This document shows positions 7,654 to 15,447 of a DNA stretch of 26,925 bases, piece by piece. A program made the translations under genes and the position numbers. Position 1 is the stretch's first letter. Each line of letters opens with the position of its first letter. The stretch is from a virus. The notes under the pieces were generated by a model, which was not told the DNA's origin, made no database searches, and saw nothing but the letters and a program-made list of their open reading frames with translations. The stretch covers positions 4,828 to 31,752 of the IMG/VR virus record IMGVR_UViG_3300030117_001114, one strand, 5' to 3'.

Positions 7654-8290
7654 ATTTGTATTTTTAGGACAATCTGTTTTACGGTATCAAGTGCCATTAG
7701 ATGTTTATAATATTATAAATGATATATACGAAAAACGTAGAGATGAATTGTATCCTGCAAACAAACAATTAGTTGGAAAAATAAAAAATGAACATTCTTT
7801 ATTTTTTGACGGAGAACCTAACAATATAATGAAACCACACAGACATTTACCTGATAATGTTATGCAATGGTTTTGGCAAAAATTTAAACATTATTTAAAT
7901 TGGAATAAAATAGATGGATATGAAATGCATTTAAATTCTATTTGGATTAACGAAATGAAAGAACATGAATATAATCCAATACACGTTCACCAAGGCACCT
8001 TGTTTACAGGTTTATCTAGTGTAATGATTTTAAAATTACCACAACAAACAGGCATAGAATATTCAGCAGAAGATAAACCTATGAATGGTAGGTTACAAAT
8101 ATTAGGTAATTCATCTGGACATTTTTGTAAAACAGATTATTCACCAAATACTAAAGAAAGAGATTTTTATGTATTTCCATATGATATGAAACACGCAGTA
8201 TATCCTTTTAATGGTCAAGGATTTAGAAGAACTTTATCTTGTAACTGTGATGTAAATTATGACCCAATAAAAAATAGAAGTGCATTATGA
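7634..8290 (+). CDS. Putative 2OG-Fe(II) oxygenase (HxH variant)
   Basis: 218 aa. The fold signature matches the phage 2OG-Fe(II) oxygenase group related to the gene at 8865. The segment NSIWINEMKEHEYNPIHVH corresponds to the WANINPPGG..HIH region there. Probable metal ligands are His117, His119 and distal His187 (FPYDMKHAVYP), with Arg198/Arg199 to bind 2-oxoglutarate. The usual Asp of the HxD pair is absent. The expected chemistry is oxidation of a substrate coupled to 2-oxoglutarate decarboxylation; the substrate is unknown. The start overlaps the sulfotransferase gene by 20 bases and the stop overlaps the next start by four, so it is in a tight operon. Family assignment is moderately sure; activity is not. 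Confidence 0.65.
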   Translation: MNTSDFKFVFLGQSVLRYQVPLDVYNIINDIYEKRRDELYPANKQLVGKIKNEHSLFFDGEPNNIMKPHRHLPDNVMQWFWQKFKHYLNWNKIDGYEMHLNSIWINEMKEHEYNPIHVHQGTLFTGLSSVMILKLPQQTGIEYSAEDKPMNGRLQILGNSSGHFCKTDYSPNTKERDFYVFPYDMKHAVYPFNGQGFRRTLSCNCDVNYDPIKNRSAL

Positions 8291-8868
8291 TAATAACAGA
8301 ACCTAAATGGAAAAGTTGGATAGTAGAAACTACTACACCTATATTTACACCAGATCAATGTAAACAAATTATTGAGTGTGGAAGAAGACAACCTCCTCAA
8401 CAAGCAAAGGTAGGTATGGGTAAACCTGAAGGTGGAACAGATACAAAAAAACGATTGACTACTATTAGTTGGATTCCTTTTAAAGAAATGGATCACATGT
8501 ATCAAGATCTTAATAAATTTATACAAAGATGTAATGAAAATCATTTTGGTTTTGGTGATATACAAATAACAGAAAATGCACAGTTTACAGAATATCCTCA
8601 AGGAGGGTTCTACGACTGGCATATGGATTGTGATGTAAACATGCAACACGAACCACCGGTTAGAAAAATATCTATGACATTACTGTTAAATGATCCTTCA
8701 GAATTTGAAGGTGGTGATTTAGAACTTATGGGACCAGGTAAATTTGCAAAACTTAAACAAGGTCATGCAATTATATTTGCATCGTTTTTAAACCACAGAG
8801 TTAATATTGTTACACGTGGAGTTAGACAATCTTTAGTTGTTTGGTTTGGAGGTAAACCTTTCAGATGA
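8287..8868 (+). CDS. 2OG-Fe(II) oxygenase, prolyl-4-hydroxylase/PiuC-like
   Basis: 193 aa with a complete set of catalytic residues. His112 and Asp114 are in FYDWHMDCD, the distal ligand His170 is in ASFLNHRVN, and Arg180 (GVRQSLVVWF) lies ten residues later for the 2-oxoglutarate carboxylate. The core ISMTLLLNDPSEFEGGDLEL followed by GHAIIF is the classical double-stranded beta-helix sequence of this superfamily. Length suits a stand-alone catalytic domain. Related phage genes are annotated as prolyl hydroxylase-like, and candidate substrates include protein side chains, nucleobases or small molecules. It overlaps its neighbours by four bases on each side, so all are probably translated together. 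This is the most clearly functional oxygenase of the four. Confidence 0.85.
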   Translation: MIITEPKWKSWIVETTTPIFTPDQCKQIIECGRRQPPQQAKVGMGKPEGGTDTKKRLTTISWIPFKEMDHMYQDLNKFIQRCNENHFGFGDIQITENAQFTEYPQGGFYDWHMDCDVNMQHEPPVRKISMTLLLNDPSEFEGGDLELMGPGKFAKLKQGHAIIFASFLNHRVNIVTRGVRQSLVVWFGGKPFR

Positions 8869-9446
8869 TAATAGAAAAATATTTTCCAACTATTATATAC
8901 GGTAAAGATGTGCAATTAAATAATAATCAATTAGCACAAGACATTGTTAATTGGTCTAATCAAGATAAAGGTGTTTCTAAAACAAATGTTAAAGGTTGGC
9001 ATTCAACAACAGACATGGGTAAAAAACCTGAATATCAAGAGTTGGTTACAGAGTTAATGAGAATGCAAAAAGAAATATATGATAACGAACATTTAGATAG
9101 ATACGCAAGATTAGGTAATATGTGGGCTAATATAAATCCACCAGGTGGTATGAACATGCCACACATACATCCTAATGCTTTATTTTCTGGAGTGTATTAT
9201 GTAAAATCACAACCTAATTGTGGTAGACTTAAAATTATAGATTCAAGGCCAGGCGTGCAATACAATATGCCTATGAGAAAACCTGGTGATCCTGGTAAAG
9301 ATTTGTGGAGAGATATAAATATAGAACCTGTTACTGGTAGAATTGTTATGTTTCCTGCATGGTTGTGGCACGGTGTTGAAGAAAATAAATCTAATGATAT
9401 AAGAATATCGGTAAGTTTTAATTTTATACAAGATGGCTTTCAATAA
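8865..9446 (+). CDS. Putative 2OG-Fe(II) oxygenase (2OG-FeII_Oxy_5 type)
   Basis: 193 aa. The opening IIEKYFPTIIY and the core WANINPPGGMNMPHIHP, then LFSGVYYV, are typical of the 2OG-FeII_Oxy_5 family, common in marine phages and bacteria. Probable ligands are His100, His102 and His169 (FPAWLWHGV), with Arg180 in DIRISVSFNF for 2-oxoglutarate. As in the gene at 7634, a His stands where HxD families have Asp. A long loop (residues about 127-152) separates the strands. No export signal is visible. ATGA overlaps link it to the upstream gene, and it overlaps the next gene by 14 bases. The substrate is unknown; context links it to virion or cell-envelope modification only by proximity. Confidence 0.75.
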   Translation: MIIEKYFPTIIYGKDVQLNNNQLAQDIVNWSNQDKGVSKTNVKGWHSTTDMGKKPEYQELVTELMRMQKEIYDNEHLDRYARLGNMWANINPPGGMNMPHIHPNALFSGVYYVKSQPNCGRLKIIDSRPGVQYNMPMRKPGDPGKDLWRDINIEPVTGRIVMFPAWLWHGVEENKSNDIRISVSFNFIQDGFQ

Positions 9447-10080
9447 ATATCAAGTAATAAAAAATGCAATTAGTTACGAGTTAGCTAATTTTATATATAA
9501 TTATTTTCTTCTTAAACGTGATGCAGTTGGATTTATGTATCAAAATAATATTACATATGATAATGGAATGTTAGGAACATGGACAGATGAACAGGTGCCA
9601 AATACTTATTCACATTATGCAGACCCTGTAATGGAAACGTTGTTAATGAAAGTGCTGCCTGTTATGCAACAAGAAACAGAACTTCAGTTAGTGCCAACAT
9701 ATTCTTATGCTAGAATATATAAACAAGGTGATATATTACGAAGACACAAAGATAGACCAAGTTGTGAAATATCTACAACAATACATTTAGGTGGTAGCAA
9801 ATGGCCTATATTTATAGATGGCACAGGAGCAAACACAGTTATAGATGAATATAAAGGAATTATAAAACCAAATGCACCGGCAGGCACAGAAGTCTTACTT
9901 GATGTGGGAGATATGTTGGTGTATAGTGGTTGCCAATTAGAACATTGGAGAGAACCTCTAGAAGGTAATACTTGCGCTCAAGTATTTCTTCACTATAACC
10001 ATGTAAATGGTCCTTTTGCTGAAAAAAATAGGTTTGACAAAAGGCCGATGTTAGGTATTCCACCAATAAGGAATATATAA
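9433..10080 (+). CDS. 2OG-Fe(II) oxygenase-like protein
   Basis: 215 aa, last of the oxygenase run. The iron site is visible as His105 and Asp107 in YKQGDILRRHKDRPSCEIST, with distal His171 in LVYSGCQLEHWREP. The strand TTIHLGGSKWPIFIDGTG and the GDMLVYSG turn fit the double-stranded beta-helix. At the place where an Arg or Lys usually binds 2-oxoglutarate, ten to twelve residues after the distal His, the protein has NTCAQVFLHY with Gln183. The co-substrate site is therefore atypical, unless Arg173 or another residue serves. It overlaps the upstream gene by 14 bases. A 14-base gap precedes the tail stabilisation gene. Confidence 0.75.
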   Translation: MAFNKYQVIKNAISYELANFIYNYFLLKRDAVGFMYQNNITYDNGMLGTWTDEQVPNTYSHYADPVMETLLMKVLPVMQQETELQLVPTYSYARIYKQGDILRRHKDRPSCEISTTIHLGGSKWPIFIDGTGANTVIDEYKGIIKPNAPAGTEVLLDVGDMLVYSGCQLEHWREPLEGNTCAQVFLHYNHVNGPFAEKNRFDKRPMLGIPPIRNI

Positions 10081-10094
10081 TATAATGAGGTTAT

Positions 10095-12251
10095 ATGTTA
10101 CAAAAAGTAAATTTTCAACCAGGGTTTAATAAACAAGTTACAGCAACCGGTGGTGAAGGCCAATGGATTGAAGGTGACAACGTTCGTTTTAGATATGGTA
10201 CACCTGAAAAAATAGGTGGTTGGGCACAATTAGGTTCTGTTGATCTTACTGGTCGTAACACAGCTATCCATCATTTTGTAAATGCTAGTGGTATTAAGTA
10301 TGCAGCTTTAGGTACAAATAGAATATTATATGCATACTCTGGTGGTATTTTTTATGACATTCACCCAATTAAATCTACAACAACTTTAACAAGTGCTTTT
10401 TCTACAACAAATGGATCAGCAATTGTAACTATAACTTTTGCATCTGCACATAATATAAATAAAGGTGATATTATATTATTAGATAATTTTTCATCTATAA
10501 CTAATTCTAATTTTAATTCTGCTAATTTTGATGATAATAGATTTCAAGTAACAACTATACCAACTGATACAACTTTAACTGTTACTCTAGCTTCTAACGA
10601 ATCTGGTTCTGGTGCTACAACATCAGGCGGTATAAGAGTTAAACATTACTATCCTGTAGGACCAGCAATTGAAGTTGCAACAACAGGTTGGGGTCTTGGA
10701 TCATGGGGTGGACAAAAACAAGGACAGTTTACTTCAACATTATCTTCATCAATAAACAATAGTGTTACAAGTTTAACAATGGCAAGTTCTACATCGTTTG
10801 CATCATCTGGAACAGTTATTATAGGATCAGAATTAATTACCTACACAGGTAATAGTGGCGGTACATTAACAGGATTAACAAGAGGTGCTAATGGTACAAC
10901 AGCGGCATCTCATTCATCAGGTGCAACAGTAACCGATGCATCAAATTATTTTGCATGGAATGCTGCAACATCAGGAGATATTGTAACAGCACCAGGTTTA
11001 TGGTCATTAGATAATTTTGGTAATAAATTAATTGCAACAATAAATGGTGGAGAAACTTTTGAATGGGATTCTGACCCAACAGGTGCAACAGGAACAAGAG
11101 CAACTATACTTGCAAATGCACCAACAGCATCATCGTTTAGTTTAGTATCTACACCAGATAGACACTTAATATTTTTTGGAACAGAAACAACTATTGGTAC
11201 ATCAAGTACGAGAGATGAAATGTTTATAAGATTTTCTGATCAAGAAAATATTGATGGTAGTGATGCTTATGCACCAAGTGCAGTTAACACTGCTGGCACA
11301 CAAAGACTTGCTGATGGATCAAAAATTATGGGAGCAATCAGAGGTCGTGATGCTATTTATGTTTGGACTGACACTGCATTATTTATTATGCGTTTTGTTG
11401 GTGCACCTTTTACTTTCTCGTTTCAACAAGTTGGTACCAACTGTGGATTGATTGGACAGAACGCAGCTGTAGAGGTTGATGGTTCTGCTTATTGGATGTC
11501 AGAAAATGGTTTTTTTAGATACACTGGTAAACTAGAATCATTACCATGTTTAGTTGAAGATCATGTTTATGATGATATTAATACAATTCCAAAACAACAC
11601 ATTAACGCAGGATTAAATAACTTGTTTGGAGAAGTAATGTGGTTTTATCCTAACTCTGGATCAGGAACTGTTAATCGTATGGTTTGTTATAATTATTTAG
11701 ACTCAACACCAGAACGTCCTGTGTGGACAACTGGAACTCTTGCTCGAACAGCATGGCAAGACTCTGCTGTATTTGGTAAACCTCATGCAACAGAATACGA
11801 TGATGATGGTACAACAGCTTCAACTAGTAAAGATCATGTTATCGGTTGCACTGATGGTGTATCTACATACTATGAACACGAAACAGGATTAGATCAAATT
11901 AAAGAAGGTGCAACAACATCTATTACTGCAAACATACAATCAGGAGATTTTGATATAGGTAATCAAGGATTACAAGGTGATGGTGAGTTTATGATGAAAA
12001 TTAGAAGAGTGTTACCAGACTTTTTATCACAAACAGGAGACAGTGTTGTTACATTAAATTTAAAAGATTTTCCAAATGATACTGCAGCAAGTTCATCATT
12101 AGGTCCATTTACTATAACAAGTGGCACACAAAAAATAGACACACGTGCACGTGCAAGATCAATATCATTAAAAGTATCTAATAGTAGTACAAGTCAATTT
12201 TGGAAACTAGGAACATTTAGATTAGACATACAACCAGATGGAAGAAGATAA
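10095..12251 (+). CDS. P22 gp10-like tail / DNA stabilisation protein
   Basis: 718 aa. The start MLQKVNFQPGFNKQVT with the following GGWAQLG, and the region about 375-495 (MFIRFSDQENIDGSDAYAP, TDTALFIMRFVG, then NCGLIGQNAAVEVDGSAYW), match the P22 gp10 or phage stabilisation family. That family forms a beta-propeller-like hub closing the portal channel in podoviruses. Two inserted beta modules are visible: residues about 95-200, and about 222-283 (TMASSTSFASSGTVIIG, then GLTRGANGTTAA), a module that recurs in phage tail proteins. With them the protein is longer than P22 gp10 (about 470 aa, from memory). GAGG lies four bases before the ATG. Its stop overlaps the next start (TAATG). The family call rests on recognised motifs, not an alignment. 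Confidence 0.75.
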   Translation: MLQKVNFQPGFNKQVTATGGEGQWIEGDNVRFRYGTPEKIGGWAQLGSVDLTGRNTAIHHFVNASGIKYAALGTNRILYAYSGGIFYDIHPIKSTTTLTSAFSTTNGSAIVTITFASAHNINKGDIILLDNFSSITNSNFNSANFDDNRFQVTTIPTDTTLTVTLASNESGSGATTSGGIRVKHYYPVGPAIEVATTGWGLGSWGGQKQGQFTSTLSSSINNSVTSLTMASSTSFASSGTVIIGSELITYTGNSGGTLTGLTRGANGTTAASHSSGATVTDASNYFAWNAATSGDIVTAPGLWSLDNFGNKLIATINGGETFEWDSDPTGATGTRATILANAPTASSFSLVSTPDRHLIFFGTETTIGTSSTRDEMFIRFSDQENIDGSDAYAPSAVNTAGTQRLADGSKIMGAIRGRDAIYVWTDTALFIMRFVGAPFTFSFQQVGTNCGLIGQNAAVEVDGSAYWMSENGFFRYTGKLESLPCLVEDHVYDDINTIPKQHINAGLNNLFGEVMWFYPNSGSGTVNRMVCYNYLDSTPERPVWTTGTLARTAWQDSAVFGKPHATEYDDDGTTASTSKDHVIGCTDGVSTYYEHETGLDQIKEGATTSITANIQSGDFDIGNQGLQGDGEFMMKIRRVLPDFLSQTGDSVVTLNLKDFPNDTAASSSLGPFTITSGTQKIDTRARARSISLKVSNSSTSQFWKLGTFRLDIQPDGRR

Positions 12252-12415
12252 TGGCTAGAATTGTACAATCACTTACACAACCAACAAAAAATTATGATGA
12301 ACAAATACAACAATCTTTAGTTAGAGATATAAATAGTATTGTACAAAAATTAAATACAACTTTTCAACAAGATATAAAAGAAGAGGCAGAAGCGGAGGCA
12401 TATTTCTTTGGCTAA
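12251..12415 (+). CDS. Small 54-aa helical protein
   Basis: The ATG shares its A with the TAA of the gp10-like gene, and the frame runs 54 codons to TAA at 12413-12415. The protein begins MARIVQSLTQPTKNYDEQIQ, continues as a predicted helix with regular hydrophobic spacing (IQQSLVRDINSIVQKLNTTF) and ends in an acidic stretch plus YFFG. It is not recognised as a known domain. The tight overlaps on both sides (1 base upstream, 8 downstream) and absence of any other frame in this stretch support a real gene. A small virion or neck component is possible from position alone. Confidence 0.65.
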   Translation: MARIVQSLTQPTKNYDEQIQQSLVRDINSIVQKLNTTFQQDIKEEAEAEAYFFG

Positions 12416-12749
12416 TACATTTGTAAATAAAAAAGTAGATTTGACTACAACAAGTGTTACGACATTATATACGGTGCCGTCAGCTACAACGTCTATTATA
12501 AAATCAATAATAGTGTCAGAAGATTCAGGAAACTCTGATACTATAACAGTAACTATTACAGATACATCTAGCAATATATTTAGTTTATTTAAAACTAAAA
12601 CAATATCTGCAAATGGGACCACGGAACTATTAACAGCGCCTCTTGTATTAGAGGAAAGCGAAATACTAAAAGTAACAGCTGCTACGGCAAATAGACTACA
12701 TGTGGTCTTATCTGCTCTAGAAGTTAAAAAAAGAACTGTTACAACATAG
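12408..12749 (+). CDS. Small beta-rich phage structural protein (TTG start)
   Basis: 113 aa beginning at TTG 12408, which gives MANTFVNKKVDLTTTSVTTL. No in-frame ATG or GTG precedes it, and this start retains the conserved ANTF opening. The protein is a run of predicted beta strands: VTTLYTVPSATTSIIKSIIV, then DTITVTITDTSS, then a polar C-terminus. Small proteins of this kind (an opening like MANTF, then TTIYTVPA, then SI.VSN) are common beside tail or neck genes in marine phages. They resemble minor virion proteins, with no proven function. It overlaps the 54-aa gene by eight bases. A 79-base intergenic region with promoter-like sequence follows. Confidence 0.65.
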   Translation: MANTFVNKKVDLTTTSVTTLYTVPSATTSIIKSIIVSEDSGNSDTITVTITDTSSNIFSLFKTKTISANGTTELLTAPLVLEESEILKVTAATANRLHVVLSALEVKKRTVTT

Positions 12750-12750
12750 C

Positions 12751-12779
12751 TTGATTTACTTGACAAAAACAAGTAATAT
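12751..12779 (+). promoter_or_regulatory. Candidate promoter for the internal virion protein operon
   Basis: TTGATT at 12751-12756 and TAATAT at 12774-12779 are 17 bases apart. A 7-bp inverted repeat, TTACTTG at 12756-12762 and CAAGTAA at 12770-12776, fills most of the spacer. The region 12750-12828 is the longest non-coding stretch in the window. It also contains TTAAAA at 12794 and TTTTAA at 12806 as a weak hairpin. The downstream gene at 12829 has no clear Shine-Dalgarno site. Chance matches are frequent in such AT-rich DNA. Confidence 0.4.
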
Positions 12780-12828
12780 AAGAAACCCACAGGTTAAAAT
12801 CCTGCTTTTAAACTAACTTAAAAATTAT

Positions 12829-15447
12829 ATGAAAACAGGATTAGACTCACTAGATACAGGCGCGCCAAAGATTACTTATTCAGGTAATGAAGGACCTAAA
12901 GCACCAATGCAAATGGCTGGACCAGATAGATACTTTAAAATTTTAGAATTTAAAATTAATGAATTAGAAGGTGAACTTGGTAGAGATTTAACTGACGAAG
13001 AGTATAAAGCAGTAAGTGAAGAAGCTTACGAAGAATTTAGTTCTGGTGCTAGAGCACCGCAAGGAATTGAAAGTATGAAAATGGCTAGTTATAGACCAGG
13101 TAAATATGACCCTGAAGATATTGAAATGTACGAACAGTACAAATACGACATGGAAGAACAAAAACCTGGAATGCCTATTATGGAAATAGATGAATTTTTA
13201 AGATTAGAAAGAGAACAAGGAAGAATTGGCGTTGCAGATGGTGGTGTAATGCAACTTGTTAAAAAAAATGCAGATGGTTCAAGACCAGGTTATCGTGGTA
13301 GGGGTAGTAAAGAAACAAGAGACAATAGACAAAGTTACAGTGCAACACAAGCTGCTGCAAATGTGGGTAAAGCTAGTACAGCAGCAAATAATCGAGAATC
13401 AAACATAGGAAACTATACTGGTGGTAACAGACCAGATAGAACTGATCCTAATGTAGGTAACAGATCTGATGCATTTACTCCAGCAAAAACAGCAACACCA
13501 ATGGATGTTAAAGAACAATATAGAGTTGGTAATGATATTACAACAGATACAGTTTTACCACCACCAATGACAACTTTAAGAGATCCTAAAACTAATAAAT
13601 TTATTCCTTTAACTGATGAAACTAAATTATTAAGAAAAAAAGTAGAAGATCAAAATAAACAAAAAATAGAAGATTTTGTTACATATAAAAAACCACCACC
13701 TACAACTGGTCTTAAAACTGTTGATCTTGCACTTAAATTTATAAATAATATTTTACCAACAGAATATGGTAGAGATTATTATGCAAAGACTGTTGTGGGT
13801 AAACCATATTATGACGAAGAAAGTGACACATACAAAACGTTTGGACTAGATCAAGCTAGTTATGACGCGTATGATAAGTTAAGAAAAGAAAACAAAATTA
13901 ATGCTGCTGGTAGAGAATTATCAGAATTTGAACGAACATTAATACAAGGTAATTATGATGGTCCAAACACGGGTAATTTAATTGCTGGACAAACAACGCC
14001 TCCGGGCACGGTTCCACCAGGCACTACACCTCCAGGTACAACACCTCCAGGTACAACAACATCTCCATTTTTACCTGCAACAAATTTTAATCAATACGAT
14101 ACAGATCAAGCAAATAAAGCATATATGTTATCACTAGGAGTTGATCCTAGAATGTTTGCAGCAGACGGTGGAAGAATGGGTTATGCAGGTGGTGGTATAG
14201 CAGATTTAAGACAAGGATATTTTTTAGGTAAGTTAGTTAAAAAAGTAACACGTGGTGCTAAAAAAGTTTTAAAATCACCATTTGGTAGAGCTGCTATAAT
14301 GGCTGGTCTTGGTGCTTTTGGACTTAATCAATATGGACAAGGTGTGGACTTTATGGATAAATTAAAAAATCTTGGTAGAATAGCTTTTTTAAATAAAGGC
14401 GAAACTGAATTTACAAAAGCTAACATAAATCCTTTTAAAATTTTTGGTGGTATAAGTGCATTATCTGCTTTACCGTTATTATTTGGAACAGGAGATGAAA
14501 AAGGAAGTATGGATGGTTACCGTGGTGAAGGATTAAATATAAGAGGTATAAGAGGAGACGTTGCTAAACGTAATTTAAACCCTATAGATTATCCATTTAT
14601 GCCACAAGAATATTATATGGCTAATGGTGGAATAGCAGGTGCAAGAACATCTGCATTAAATGAATTATATGGAATAGATGACGAAGACGAAGTTAAAAAA
14701 TTATCACAAGGTGGTAGCGCAGGTTTACCTCCGGTAACAATGATGTCAGAAGGTCAAAACATACAATCATTCGGTGATGATGAGTCTACAGGTATGCCTC
14801 AAGCAACACCAACAATGCCAAATCAAATGCCGATGAGACCACCAATGATGGATCCTAGAATGCAACAACAAATGATGATGTCTAGAAGCATGAGTCCTAT
14901 GATGAACCCTATGATGAGAGGTATGCCTATGATGGGTGGTAGAATGATGGCTCAAGAAGGTGGTATAATGATGGCAGGTGGTATTGAAATGGATGCTAAT
15001 AATGAAATTAAGGAAAGAATTATAGATGATCTAATGGAAGCAAATCCAAATTTGTCTATGGAAGAAGCTATGGAAGAAGCAAAAAAAATATTTAATCAAA
15101 TGGCTAGTAGACAAATGCCACGACCAAATAGAGTCATGGCTCAAGAAGGTGGCATGATGGATATGGGTGGTATGGAAAAAGATTATAGAAACGAAGGTGG
15201 TTTTGTAGCTATCGGTGGTCAAGAAAGAGCAGATGATGTTCCAGCAAGACTATCAAAAAATGAGTTTGTATTTACTGCAGATGCTGTTAGAAATGCAGGA
15301 GGCGGAGATATAGATAAAGGAGCAGAGATCATGGAGAACATGATGGAGAATTTAGAAGCAGGTGGTAAAGTATCTGAAGCATCACAAGGATTAAAAGGTG
15401 CTAGACAAATGTTTGCAACATCACAAAGATTGGAAGAAGTATTATAA
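12829..15447 (+). CDS. Large Gly/Met-rich virion protein, probable internal or ejection protein
   Basis: 872 aa. Residues about 1-150 are acidic and helical (FKINELEGELGRDLTDEEYK). Gly-rich motifs follow: GRIGVADGGV and NADGSRPGYRGRG near 140-160, then AADGGRMGYAGGG near 445. A PPGT repeat lies at residues 390-411, a Met-rich stretch at 665-707, and twin AQEGG segments at about 707 and 769. Near the end, DDVPARLSKNEFVFTADAVR is a motif shared with tail or tape-measure-like proteins of many phages. A hydrophobic, glycine-containing segment at about 530-570 could contact membrane. It is first of four overlapping genes (TAATG at 15445-15449). Likely a structural protein ejected or assembled inside the virion; exact role unknown. 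The start has no Shine-Dalgarno but follows TTAAAAATTAT. Confidence 0.7.
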   Translation: MKTGLDSLDTGAPKITYSGNEGPKAPMQMAGPDRYFKILEFKINELEGELGRDLTDEEYKAVSEEAYEEFSSGARAPQGIESMKMASYRPGKYDPEDIEMYEQYKYDMEEQKPGMPIMEIDEFLRLEREQGRIGVADGGVMQLVKKNADGSRPGYRGRGSKETRDNRQSYSATQAAANVGKASTAANNRESNIGNYTGGNRPDRTDPNVGNRSDAFTPAKTATPMDVKEQYRVGNDITTDTVLPPPMTTLRDPKTNKFIPLTDETKLLRKKVEDQNKQKIEDFVTYKKPPPTTGLKTVDLALKFINNILPTEYGRDYYAKTVVGKPYYDEESDTYKTFGLDQASYDAYDKLRKENKINAAGRELSEFERTLIQGNYDGPNTGNLIAGQTTPPGTVPPGTTPPGTTPPGTTTSPFLPATNFNQYDTDQANKAYMLSLGVDPRMFAADGGRMGYAGGGIADLRQGYFLGKLVKKVTRGAKKVLKSPFGRAAIMAGLGAFGLNQYGQGVDFMDKLKNLGRIAFLNKGETEFTKANINPFKIFGGISALSALPLLFGTGDEKGSMDGYRGEGLNIRGIRGDVAKRNLNPIDYPFMPQEYYMANGGIAGARTSALNELYGIDDEDEVKKLSQGGSAGLPPVTMMSEGQNIQSFGDDESTGMPQATPTMPNQMPMRPPMMDPRMQQQMMMSRSMSPMMNPMMRGMPMMGGRMMAQEGGIMMAGGIEMDANNEIKERIIDDLMEANPNLSMEEAMEEAKKIFNQMASRQMPRPNRVMAQEGGMMDMGGMEKDYRNEGGFVAIGGQERADDVPARLSKNEFVFTADAVRNAGGGDIDKGAEIMENMMENLEAGGKVSEASQGLKGARQMFATSQRLEEVL
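13996..14061 (+). repeat. PPGT tetrapeptide coding repeat
   Basis: Four tandem 12- to 15-base units encode TPPGT or VPPGT, the last two almost identical at the DNA level (cacctccaggtacaa). They lie in the 872-aa protein between its helical N-terminal half and the DGGRMGY motif and probably form a flexible Pro/Gly linker. Slippage could change the copy number. Confidence 0.75.

Noticed and set aside
12760-12788. TTGACA at 12760-12765 as a -35 box
   Set aside because: No acceptable -10 box lies 16-18 bases downstream (the sequence there is AAACCCAC-like). The TTGATT/TAATAT pair at 12751-12779 fits better.
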